A stretch of 60,904 nt of DNA from Candidatus Heteroclostridium caecigallinarum (lineage in GTDB: Bacteria; Bacillota; Clostridia; Christensenellales; CAG-314), in assembly GCA_904419725.1 (NCBI GenBank), contig CAJFSP010000003.1, forward strand, positions 97,139-158,042. Reading direction: 5' to 3'. A program made the translations under genes and the position numbers. Under the pieces are notes generated by a model. The model saw only the letters and a list, made by a program, of their open reading frames with translations. It was not told the DNA's origin and made no database searches. Positions 46,320 through 54,400 of the stretch are shown one piece after another. Numbering within the stretch: position 1 is the stretch's first letter; every line of letters begins with the position of its first letter.

Positions 46320-46599
46320 TTAAAAAATAAACCCGCAAACACAAAGAAGAGGAACAGTAGTTTTTCCGCCCGCGCGAAGAGAGTCGTCGGTTGGTGCAAG
46401 ACGACGGCGGACGTAATTATGAACTCGCCTCGGAGTGCCCGTGCCGAAAACAAAGTAAGTCCGGGCGGAAGTCGACCGTTACAGCGACAGGATATAAGGC
46501 GTATGCCCGTATCCGTAAAGAGGGCGCCTTTACCGGCGAACAAGAGTGGTACCGCGGAAGCATGGGCTTTCGTCTCTTTTGAGACGAAAGCCCTTTTTT
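46320..46599 (+). ncRNA. T-box leader of a YkvI-type transporter (probably leucine)
   Basis: The T-box sequence AGTGGTACCGCGG is at 46545-46557. A 13-bp terminator stem (GGGCTTTCGTCTC and complement, then T7) follows at 46564-46598. Stem I has the AGTAG, GAGAGTCG and GGTTGGTGCAAG blocks typical of T-boxes; its base pairs GAGG with CCTC. The specifier region reads TGAA-CTC-G, giving Leu codon CTC (46424-46426) followed by the required purine. Shifting by one gives TCG (Ser) but loses the purine, so leucine is preferred. ORFs in this region are shadows. Confidence 0.88.
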
Positions 46600-46649
46600 A
46601 TTTTCTTCCTTTGCGTCGTGTGGGGTTTATGAAAAAAGGAGAAAACATT

Positions 46650-47834
46650 ATGGAAAATCAACACGGTGAGGCGGTGGAAACCCCGTCTCAGAACAAAGCG
46701 TCGATGGGCAAAATCGGCTTTATGGGCATTTTCGCCGTGGCGTGCGTGCTGTTCGGCTCTCACGCCGGCGGCGGATTCGCCACAGGCAACCAGGCCACAC
46801 AGAACTATGTGGTACACGGCTGGGTGGGCGTGTTTACGTCGGTTCTCGCCATGCTGCTGCTGGTGCTGACCATCAGGGAATGCATGATTATGTACAACAC
46901 CAGGGGGCTTAAAAGTTACAAAGAACTTTTCGAAACGCTGTACCACCCGCTGGACAAACTCGAAATCGTTTTTGAGATTTATTTTTACATCATGGTCATT
47001 TGCGCCGTCGGCGCCGTTATTTCGGGCGCCGCCACGCTGTTCACCGAACTCGGCATTATGCCTTATCTGGTCGCCGTAGTCGTGGTGGGCGTGATTCTGC
47101 TCTTTCTGACCATTTTCGGCTATAAACTGGTGTCGCAGGTGTCCACCGTAATGTCCGTCATCATTCTTATCTGTTGCGCCGTTATATTCATTATGGGCAT
47201 CAACGCTAAAGCCGGCGAAATAGGCGCCATATTCAGCGCGGCGGAACTGCCGAACGGTATTTTGCTGCCGATACTCGACGCTTTCAAATACGCGGGTTTT
47301 CAGGCGGTGGTTATCCCTACCATGATAAAATGCGGACAGCCGCTCAAAACGCAGCGCAACGCCACGAAAGCCATGTCCATTTCATTTGTGCTTAACGCCG
47401 CCGCGCTGGCGCTGTCATGCATAATGCTTCTGGGCTGGTACGCCGATTTTACCGCCGCCGGCGCCACGGAAATCCCTACGCTGTATATCTGCCAGCAACT
47501 GGGCGTCGATTCGCTTTACTGGTTTTACAACATCGCGCTGTTTTTGTGCTTTGTTTCCACAGGCGTCACAACTGTCTTCGGCGTGGTCGCGCGGTTTGAA
47601 AACGTCAGACCGCTCATGAAAATAAACAAGCCGATTGTAAGGCGCGTAATCGTGTCGGCGTGCGTCATGATACTGTCAATGGCGGTGTCGATGGTGGGGC
47701 TCAGCAACATTATCCAGTACGGCTACGGCTATTGCGGCTATGTCGGCATAGTGATTATAATCATTCCGTTCCTGACGGTAGGGGTGTACAAAAACAGAAA
47801 GTTTATCAAGGCGCACCCTGAATTCAGAAAATAA
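46650..47834 (+). CDS. YkvI-type transporter under T-box control
   Basis: A 394-residue transporter with about ten helices. The first membrane segment carries FGSHAGGGFATGNQATQNYV, the GxGFATG entry motif of the YkvI branch of the amino-acid/Na+ symporter superfamily. The ATG eight bases after GGAG is used; an upstream ATG overlaps that site. A tRNA-sensing leader implies that the cargo is an amino acid or closely related compound, probably leucine by the specifier. Its paralogue at 30166 is shorter and has no T-box. Confidence 0.82.
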   Translation: MENQHGEAVETPSQNKASMGKIGFMGIFAVACVLFGSHAGGGFATGNQATQNYVVHGWVGVFTSVLAMLLLVLTIRECMIMYNTRGLKSYKELFETLYHPLDKLEIVFEIYFYIMVICAVGAVISGAATLFTELGIMPYLVAVVVVGVILLFLTIFGYKLVSQVSTVMSVIILICCAVIFIMGINAKAGEIGAIFSAAELPNGILLPILDAFKYAGFQAVVIPTMIKCGQPLKTQRNATKAMSISFVLNAAALALSCIMLLGWYADFTAAGATEIPTLYICQQLGVDSLYWFYNIALFLCFVSTGVTTVFGVVARFENVRPLMKINKPIVRRVIVSACVMILSMAVSMVGLSNIIQYGYGYCGYVGIVIIIIPFLTVGVYKNRKFIKAHPEFRK

Positions 47835-47886
47835 GGCTTGTACTAAATATTTCTTTCCGCCGCGTCGGCGCTGTAAAGTGTAATTT

Positions 47887-47920
47887 TTGACAACTTCCGA
47901 CAATATAATGCTTTTGTCGG
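47887..47920 (+). promoter_or_regulatory. spoIIID promoter region with dyad
   Basis: TATAAT (47904-47909) is flanked by CCGACAA (47897-47903) and TTGTCGG (47914-47920), a perfect inverted repeat. A TTGACA at 47887 is only 11 bases from the -10, so it may not be a true -35. SpoIIID binds RRACAR-like sites, so self-regulation is possible. Confidence 0.5.
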
Positions 47921-47929
47921 AGGCTGACA

Positions 47930-48184
47930 ATGAAAGATTATATTTATCAGCGGGTTATGGACTCGGCGGAGTATATTTTGGCTAACGGGGCGACGGTCAG
48001 GGGCGCGGCGAAAGTTTTTTGCGTTTCGAAATCAACGGTGCACAAAGACGTTTCGGAGCGACTGGCCGAGGCGGACCCGATTCTTTACGCCAAAGTCAAA
48101 AAGGTGCTTGACACAAATCTCGCCGAACGTCACATAAGAGGCGGTATGGCGACCAGAAAAAAATTTATGAAGAGGGCGGACTGA
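47930..48184 (+). CDS. spoIIID: Sporulation transcription factor SpoIIID
   Basis: An 84-residue HTH protein: RGAAKVFCVSKSTVHKDVSERL is the DNA-binding helix pair, followed by the basic C-terminal helix (RHIRGGMATRKKFMKRAD). In spore formers SpoIIID acts in the mother cell after sigma-E, switching early genes off and sigK on. GGAGG lies seven bases before the ATG. Single gene; the terminator overlaps its stop. Confidence 0.95.
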   Translation: MKDYIYQRVMDSAEYILANGATVRGAAKVFCVSKSTVHKDVSERLAEADPILYAKVKKVLDTNLAERHIRGGMATRKKFMKRAD

Positions 48185-48199
48185 CCGCCCGCTTTTTTT
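48174..48199 (+). terminator. Terminator overlapping the spoIIID stop
   Basis: GGGCGG-ACTGA-CCGCCC followed by a T-run; the TGA stop lies in the loop. Confidence 0.85.
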
Positions 48200-48220
48200 G
48201 CCCCGGAACATTTCCGCCGC

Positions 48221-48271
48221 TTGACAAGCCAGACCGTATTCTGTTAGAATATCCCCAGGTACAGGGGGTAT
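48221..48271 (+). promoter_or_regulatory. copA promoter P1 with CsoR-type operator
   Basis: TTGACA (48221-48226) and TAGAAT (48245-48250) are spaced 18 bases. ATATCCCC-aggtaca-GGGGGTAT (48249-48271) overlaps the -10 and has the G-tract/C-tract dyad of CsoR operators. Copper-bound CsoR would be released, opening P1. Confidence 0.75.
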
Positions 48272-48295
48272 AGTTTTGTTCGCCGCGGCAAACAA

Positions 48296-48324
48296 TTGAC
48301 TTGAGGGCAGCGCGGGGCTATACT
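48296..48324 (+). promoter_or_regulatory. copA promoter P2
   Basis: TTGACT and TATACT are spaced 17 bases, downstream of P1 and its operator. It may give basal or differently controlled expression. Confidence 0.55.
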
Positions 48325-48403
48325 TTAATCAAACGTCGGCGCCGTGGCGCGCCGTGTGTTGTTTCGGCTTTACGCCGTGACAGACAGTTTAAGGAGCGAA
48401 AGC

Positions 48404-51142
48404 ATGAAAAAATTTACCGTTACGGGCATGAGTTGCGCCGCTTGCAGCGGCAACGTGGAGCGCGCCGTGTCCAAAGTGGAGGGCGTGACGTCGTGCAGCG
48501 TGAGTCTTTTGACCAACACGATGACTGTGGACGGAACAGCGTCGGACGCCGACATCATAAAGGCGGTTGAGCGCGCGGGTTACGGCGCGAGCGTTCAGGG
48601 CGGCAAAAAGCCCGTAGGCAAAGAGGACGCCGACGACAATAAAGAACTTAAAACGCTGGTGCGCAGGCTTGTGTGGTCGGTGGCGTTTCTGGTTGTGCTC
48701 ATGTATTTTTCCATGGGACACCACATGTGGGGCTGGCCTTTGCCTTCTTTTTTTGACGGCAATCATGTCGCGGTGGGCATGGTTCAGATGCTGCTCACCA
48801 TTGTCATAATGTTTATAAACAGAAAGTTTTTCATAAGCGGTTTCAAAGGCGTTTTCCGCGGCTCGGTCAATATGGATACCCTGGTGGGCATGGGGTCCGG
48901 CGTGGCGTTTTTATGGAGCGTGTATGTGCTGTTCGCCATGACGGGGGCTCAGGCGGCGGGCGATATGCAGGCCGTCATGAATTACGCCGACGAATTTTAT
49001 TTCGAGTCGGCGGCAATGATACTTACCCTCATCACGGTGGGCAAAACGCTGGAAACATATTCCAAGGGCAAAACGACCAACGCCCTTAAAAGCCTGATGA
49101 AACTGGCGCCGCAAACCGCCACGGTTATCCGAGGCGGCGAAGAAGTCGTCGTGCCGGTGGAGCAGGTCGTCACGGGCGACGTTTTTGTCGTGCGTCCGGG
49201 GGAAAACATCCCCGTCGACGGAGTGGTGATTGAGGGCGAAACAGCGGTGAACGAATCGGCCCTGACGGGTGAAAGCATACCGTCGGACAAGACTGCCGGC
49301 AGCAATGTTTCCGCCGGCACGGTCAATCTCACCGGCTTTATCAAGTGCCGTTCCACCAGGGTGGGCGAGGACACGACCCTGTCGCAGATTATCCGCATGG
49401 TCAGCGACGCCGCCTCCACAAAGGCGCCCGTCGCCAGGGTGGCGGACAAGGTGTCGGCGGTGTTTGTGCCTGCGGTTATAGGTTTGGCTCTCATCACGCT
49501 CATTATATGGCTGGCGGTGGGCGAAACCGCCGGCTTCGCACTGGCAAGGGCGATATCCGTGCTGGTTATAAGCTGTCCGTGCGCGCTGGGGCTGGCTACT
49601 CCTGTGGCAATCATGGTGGGCAACGGCGTTGGCGCGAGACACGGAATTTTGTTCAAGACTTCCGCCGCGCTGGAAAACACCGGCAGGACGGAGATAGTCG
49701 TGCTGGACAAGACGGGTACCGTAACCAACGGCAAGCCCGTGGTGACTGACATGGTACCGTGCGGCGCCGACGCCGATACGCTGCTGACTTACGCTTACGC
49801 GCTCGAACGCAAGAGCGAGCACCCGCTTTCAAAGGCTATAATACAAAAAGCGGAAGAGATGAAAATAACCGCCGCCGCGGCGGAAGATTTCAGGGCTCTT
49901 CCCGGCAACGGACTTGTAGGCAGCATTGACGGAAAAGAAATCGCCGCGGGCAACCTGGCGTTTATAAGCGGCAAGGCGGCGGTTTCCGCCGAAATGAAAG
50001 ACGCCGCCGACGCATTCGCCGCGGACGGAAAAACGCCGCTGTTTTTCTCATATGACGGCAGTCTTCTGGGCATAATCGCCGTCGCGGACACCGTCAGGGC
50101 GGACAGCGCGCAGGCGATTAAGGAACTTAAAGAAATGGGTATGCACGTCGTGATGCTCACGGGAGACAACGCCCGCACCGCGGCGGCGATAGGCAGACAG
50201 GCGGGCGTGGACGAAGTTATTGCCGACGTGCTGCCGGGCGATAAAGAAAACGTCATAAGGCGTCTGCAGAAATTCGGCAAAGTGGCTATGGTGGGCGACG
50301 GCATAAACGACGCTCCCGCGCTGACAAGGGCGGATGTCGGCATAGCCATAGGCGCCGGCACCGACGTGGCGATAGACGCCGCCGACGTGGTTCTGGTAAA
50401 GAGCAACCTGAGCGACGTTCCCGCCGCGATAAAACTCAGCAGGGCGACGCTGCGCAACATTCACGAAAACCTGTTCTGGGCGTTTATATACAACGTCATA
50501 GGCATACCGCTGGCGGCGGGCGCGTGGATTCCGCTGTTCGGCTGGGAAATGAACCCGATGTTCGGCGCAGCCGCCATGAGCCTGTCAAGCGTGTGCGTGG
50601 TGGCAAACGCGCTCAGACTCAATCTGTTTAACATAAGGAAACACCGCAAATACCGCCGTAAACCGTTGCCCGTCAAAGACGGCAAACTTCTCGCGTGGGA
50701 CGGCGGTGAAAAAGCGGCGGAAAGCGGAAAAACCGTTACGCTGAATATAGACGGCATGATGTGCGCCCACTGCGAAAAGGCGGTGAAAACGGCGCTGGAA
50801 GCGGTGGAAGGCGTAACCGAAGCGACGGCAAGCCATGAAAAGGGCACCGCCGTGGTCATACTTGACCGAAACGTTCCGACCGAAAGGCTCGCCGCGGCGG
50901 TCGAAGCGAAAGGATATAAAGTAATTTCAGGAGGTGGCAAAATGGAAATAACCCTTAAAGTCGAAGGAATGATGTGCGGTCACTGCGAGAAACACGTCAA
51001 AGACGCTCTCGAAGCTATTGACGGCGTTGCCGAAGCGACGGCAAATCACCGGACAGGAGAAGTAAAAGTGACGCTCACTAAAGACGTGCCTGTCGAAACG
51101 CTTAAAAAGACGATAGAGTCACTCGATTACAAAGTACTTTGA
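48404..51142 (+). CDS. copA: Cu+-exporting P1B ATPase with three HMA domains
   Basis: A 912-residue copper pump. One N-terminal HMA domain (GMSCAACSGNVERA) is followed by membrane helices with the Cu+ motif CPCALGLATP (Cys391-Pro-Cys393), phosphorylated Asp435 in DKTGTVTNG, and GDGINDAPAL. Unusually, two more HMA domains follow at the C-terminus: DGMMCAHCEKAV and EGMMCGHCEKHV. The last has its own ribosome site and start (see copZ). AAGGAG precedes the ATG; a longer reading starts upstream of any ribosome site. Likely controlled by CsoR. Confidence 0.95.
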   Translation: MKKFTVTGMSCAACSGNVERAVSKVEGVTSCSVSLLTNTMTVDGTASDADIIKAVERAGYGASVQGGKKPVGKEDADDNKELKTLVRRLVWSVAFLVVLMYFSMGHHMWGWPLPSFFDGNHVAVGMVQMLLTIVIMFINRKFFISGFKGVFRGSVNMDTLVGMGSGVAFLWSVYVLFAMTGAQAAGDMQAVMNYADEFYFESAAMILTLITVGKTLETYSKGKTTNALKSLMKLAPQTATVIRGGEEVVVPVEQVVTGDVFVVRPGENIPVDGVVIEGETAVNESALTGESIPSDKTAGSNVSAGTVNLTGFIKCRSTRVGEDTTLSQIIRMVSDAASTKAPVARVADKVSAVFVPAVIGLALITLIIWLAVGETAGFALARAISVLVISCPCALGLATPVAIMVGNGVGARHGILFKTSAALENTGRTEIVVLDKTGTVTNGKPVVTDMVPCGADADTLLTYAYALERKSEHPLSKAIIQKAEEMKITAAAAEDFRALPGNGLVGSIDGKEIAAGNLAFISGKAAVSAEMKDAADAFAADGKTPLFFSYDGSLLGIIAVADTVRADSAQAIKELKEMGMHVVMLTGDNARTAAAIGRQAGVDEVIADVLPGDKENVIRRLQKFGKVAMVGDGINDAPALTRADVGIAIGAGTDVAIDAADVVLVKSNLSDVPAAIKLSRATLRNIHENLFWAFIYNVIGIPLAAGAWIPLFGWEMNPMFGAAAMSLSSVCVVANALRLNLFNIRKHRKYRRKPLPVKDGKLLAWDGGEKAAESGKTVTLNIDGMMCAHCEKAVKTALEAVEGVTEATASHEKGTAVVILDRNVPTERLAAAVEAKGYKVISGGGKMEITLKVEGMMCGHCEKHVKDALEAIDGVAEATANHRTGEVKVTLTKDVPVETLKKTIESLDYKVL
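50942..51142 (+). CDS. copZ: CopZ-like copper chaperone, internal start within copA
   Basis: The final 66 codons of copA form a complete CopZ-type HMA protein (MEITLKVEGMMCGHCEKHV...). Its ATG is six bases after a perfect AGGAGGT (50929-50935) embedded in the Ser-Gly-Gly-Gly-Lys linker of the fusion. No stop codon separates it from copA. The cell could therefore make both the long ATPase and free chaperone from one frame. The internal start is inferred from the ribosome site, whose spacing is ideal. Confidence 0.65.
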   Translation: MEITLKVEGMMCGHCEKHVKDALEAIDGVAEATANHRTGEVKVTLTKDVPVETLKKTIESLDYKVL

Positions 51143-51147
51143 TACTT

Positions 51148-51187
51148 CAAAGCCCTGCGGCGTTTGCCTGCGGGGCTTTGTAATTTT
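51148..51187 (+). terminator. Terminator of copA
   Basis: CAAAGCCC and GGGCTTTG pair around a ~16-base loop, followed by TAATTTT; moderately strong. Confidence 0.7.
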
Positions 51188-51237
51188 AACATGGTGTGCA
51201 TATTATGGAACACCTTTTTTAATTTTTTTCGGCACTA

Positions 51238-51266
51238 TTGAACCGTAAAACAAGATGTGTTAAAAT
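51238..51266 (+). promoter_or_regulatory. Candidate promoter of the cas9 operon
   Basis: TTGAAC and TAAAAT are spaced 17 bases. Transcription would start near 51273, giving a ~160-base leader that runs antisense through the whole tracrRNA gene. No better -35/-10 pair lies closer to cas9. Confidence 0.6.
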
Positions 51267-51271
51267 GACAT

Positions 51272-51396
51272 AAAAAAAACAAACCTGCAAAAAGCAGATT
51301 TGTTACACACAGCGTGTGTCACCGGGAAACCGGCAGGTTGAAAAAATCTTATTTGAACTAATGGTGTAATCCTAAACGGTAGTTAGTCGTTTAAGT
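51272..51396 (-). ncRNA. tracrRNA
   Basis: The anti-repeat (51351-51388) is complementary to almost the whole CRISPR repeat: CTAACTACCGTTTAGGATTA and ACACCA on the upper stem, then TCAAAT on the lower stem after a bulge. It is followed by AAG, hairpins including GCCGGTTTCCCGGT and ACACACGCTGTGTGT, and a terminator AACAAATCTGC-TTTTT-GCAGGTTTGTT with a T8 run. The length is about 125 nt. It pairs with pre-crRNA for RNase III cutting and loads Cas9. It is encoded divergently from cas9. Confidence 0.93.
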
Positions 51397-51402
51397 GAGT
51401 AC

Positions 51403-51431
51403 ATTATAGAATATAAAAAAGGAAAAGTCAA
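51403..51431 (-). promoter_or_regulatory. tracrRNA promoter
   Basis: On the minus strand TTGACT (51431-51426) and TATAAT (51408-51403) are spaced 17 bases, placing the start near 51396. Its -35 lies five bases from the cas9 ATG. Confidence 0.85.
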
Positions 51432-51435
51432 CGGT

Positions 51436-54400
51436 ATGGAAAAAAATTATTTTATTGGGTTGGATATGGGAACAGAATCGGTCGGCTGGGCAGTTACCGA
51501 TGAGGATTACAACTTGTTAAAGGCGCGCGGTCACGATATGTGGGGCAGCTATTTGTTTGATGAAGCGCAGACCGCCGCTGGAAGGAGAGGTTTCCGTACT
51601 GCGCGCAGAAGATTGGCCAGGGTAAGGCAGCGCATAAATCTGCTGCAAAGTTTGTTTGCGGAAGAAATGGCAAAGAAAGATCCGCTGTTTTTCATCAGGT
51701 TGAATAACAGCGCGCTTTGGAAAGAGGACAAAGACGGCAGGATAATCGGGACAAGCGTGCTGTTTAATGACGACGGTTATAAAGACAAGGATTATTTTGC
51801 CCAATATCCGACGATTTATCATTTGCGCCTTGCGCTTATGAAAGATCAAATCGATGATATAAGGTTGCTTTACATAGCTGTTCATCACATTATAAAAAAC
51901 AGAGGGAACTTTTTGTTTGAGGGACAGGAGTTTTCCGCGAGCGATACGAATGTCGTCAAGGAAAAATTTCACGAGCTGAATGAGTTTTTGTCTGAATTGC
52001 GTGACGATAGCGATGAAGATAACTTTGAAATCAGCCTTGAAAAACTTGACGGAATAATAGACGCGTTAAAAGATAAGCAGCTCAGCAAGACAGACAAAAG
52101 CCGAAAAATCAGCGAACTTTTCGGCGGCAAAAAGAATAAAACAGTCGTCGCCGTGGCAAAGCTCATTTCGGGTTGCAAAGCAAGCGTAAAGGACTTATTC
52201 GCGCTGGAAGAAGATCCGGACGATATCAAATCGTTTTCGCTAGCGGACAACGATTTTGAAACGGGAGTAATGCCGAAACTGTCTGCCGCCGTAGGTGACA
52301 ATGCCGATATGGTTATGACGCTGAAAGCCGTTTATGACTGGTCGGTATTGTGCGCGTTTATGGGAGAAGAAAAATATATTTCGGCGGCTAAAGTAAAAAT
52401 ATACGATAAACATAAAGCGGATTTGAAAAAACTCAAAGACTATGTCGCGACTAATTGCCCCGAGAAGAAAGCCCTGATATTCAGACGGCAAGACAAAGTT
52501 AATAATTATGCCGCCTATGTCGGAATGGACAAGGGCAAAGGTTTCGGAAAATGTTCGAAGGACGAGTTTTATAAATTTTTGAAAAATGAAATCAAAATTG
52601 CCGATGAGAATATTTTGCGCGATATCGATAACGGTGATTTTTTGCCGAAGCAGGTGTCGACTGATAACGGCGTGCTGCCGTATCAACTGCATTTGGCCGA
52701 ACTTAAAGCGATATTGGCCAACGCCGAAAAATATTTCGCTTTTCTGAACGAATCGGACGGCGAGCATACCGTCAGCCAAAAAATAATTTCTCTTTTAACC
52801 TTCCGCATTCCGTATTATGTCGGGCCGCTCAACTCGCAGAATAGCCGGTTCGCCTGGGCGGTAAGAAATCCGGGTTATGACAGAGTGCCTGTTACGCCGT
52901 GGAATTTCGATAAAGTTATCGATAAAGACGCGTCGGAAGAAAAATTCATTAAAAACATGACGCGCAAGTGTTCTTATCTGATCGGACAGGACGTCTTGCC
53001 GGCAAGTTCGCTGTTTTATACCGAGGCCACGTTTCTTAACGAGCTGAACAATCTGACGATAAACGGAATTAAAGACGCGGAGGCGAAAAAACTCATATAC
53101 GGTTATGCGCAAGAACATAAAAAAATCACTCTTAAAAGTTGCATGAAACTGTTGCAGGGGCAAGGTATTTTGCCGTCCGATTGCGGCACGGAGGTGTTCG
53201 GCGGCACGGACGGCGATTTCAAAAACTCGCTTTCAACTTATAACGATTTGGCTTTTCTCGGCGACAAGCGCGAAACGCACAGCGAGATGTGTGAGGAAAT
53301 TATCACGTGGATTACTTTGATATCAGATAAAAACCGGCTTGAAAGACGAATCAGAAATAAATACGGCAGGATTTTGTCCGACAACGAAATCAAAAGATTC
53401 AAATCGCTTAATTATACGAAATGGGGCAGACTGTCGGCGGAACTGCTTAACGGCATAAGGAGTGAAAAACTTGTAGATACCAACGGTGAATATATGACCG
53501 TTATCAAGGCGTTAAGGGAGACAAACCGTAATTTGTCCGACCTTTTGATGTCCAAAGATTGCGGCTTTGTTCAGGCGATAGAAGCTTACAACAAAGATAA
53601 CGTTCCGAGCGGCAAAGTTACGTATAAAACGGTTGAGGAGCTGTATTGTTCTCCTTCCGTAAAGCGTTCTATTTGGCGGGCGGTGGAACTTGTGCGTGAA
53701 ATAGTCAAAATACGCGGCTATGCGCCGAAAAAAATCTTTATTGAAATGGCGCGCGGCGGAAAGGCCGAAACACCGAAAGGCTCACGGACGGTTTCACGCA
53801 AAGACAGTATATTGAATCTTTACAAAAACATAAAAGACGAAGAACGTGAATGGATAAAAGAAATAGAAAGCCAGCCCGATTCAAAATTCAGCAGCGACAA
53901 ACTGGTGATGTATTATCGCCAGCTCGGCAGATGTATGTATTCGGGCGAACCGCTGTCGCTTGAAGACGTGTTTAATACCAAAAAGTGCGATATCGACCAT
54001 ATTTTTCCGCGGTCGAAGCTGAAAGACGACAGCCTTGACAACAGGGTGCTGGTACTGATACGGGAAAACCGGCGTAAAAAAGACGTTTATCCAATCAACA
54101 CCGAAATCGTGAGCAAAATGAAACCATTCTGGCGGGAGCTTAGAGAAAAAGGACTTATTTCGGAAACGAAATATTCCAGGCTAATTAGAACGAACGAACT
54201 GACTCAGGATGAACTCAAAGGGTTCATCAACCGACAGCTTGTGGAAACAAGGCAAAGCACGAAGGCGGCCGCCGGCATTTTTAAGGAGATGTTGCCCGGC
54301 ACGGAAATCGTATACGCGAAAGCGTCAAACGCGGATGAATTCAAGGCTAAAAACGGTATCATCAAAATTCGCGAACTCAACGATTTGCATCACGCCAAAG

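Noticed and set aside
46284..46649. N-terminal extension and small ORFs upstream of the T-box transporter
   Set aside because: This stretch is the T-box leader with its terminator; the real start has GGAG eight bases upstream.
48344..48403. Upstream in-frame extension of copA
   Set aside because: It overlaps the leader after promoter P2, and the ATG at 48404 has AAGGAG seven bases upstream and begins directly at the HMA domain.
51351..51388. Possible stray CRISPR repeat upstream of cas9 on the plus strand
   Set aside because: It is the anti-repeat of tracrRNA read from the other strand. It has mismatches and a bulge, is followed by hairpins and a terminator on the minus strand, and has no neighbouring repeat.
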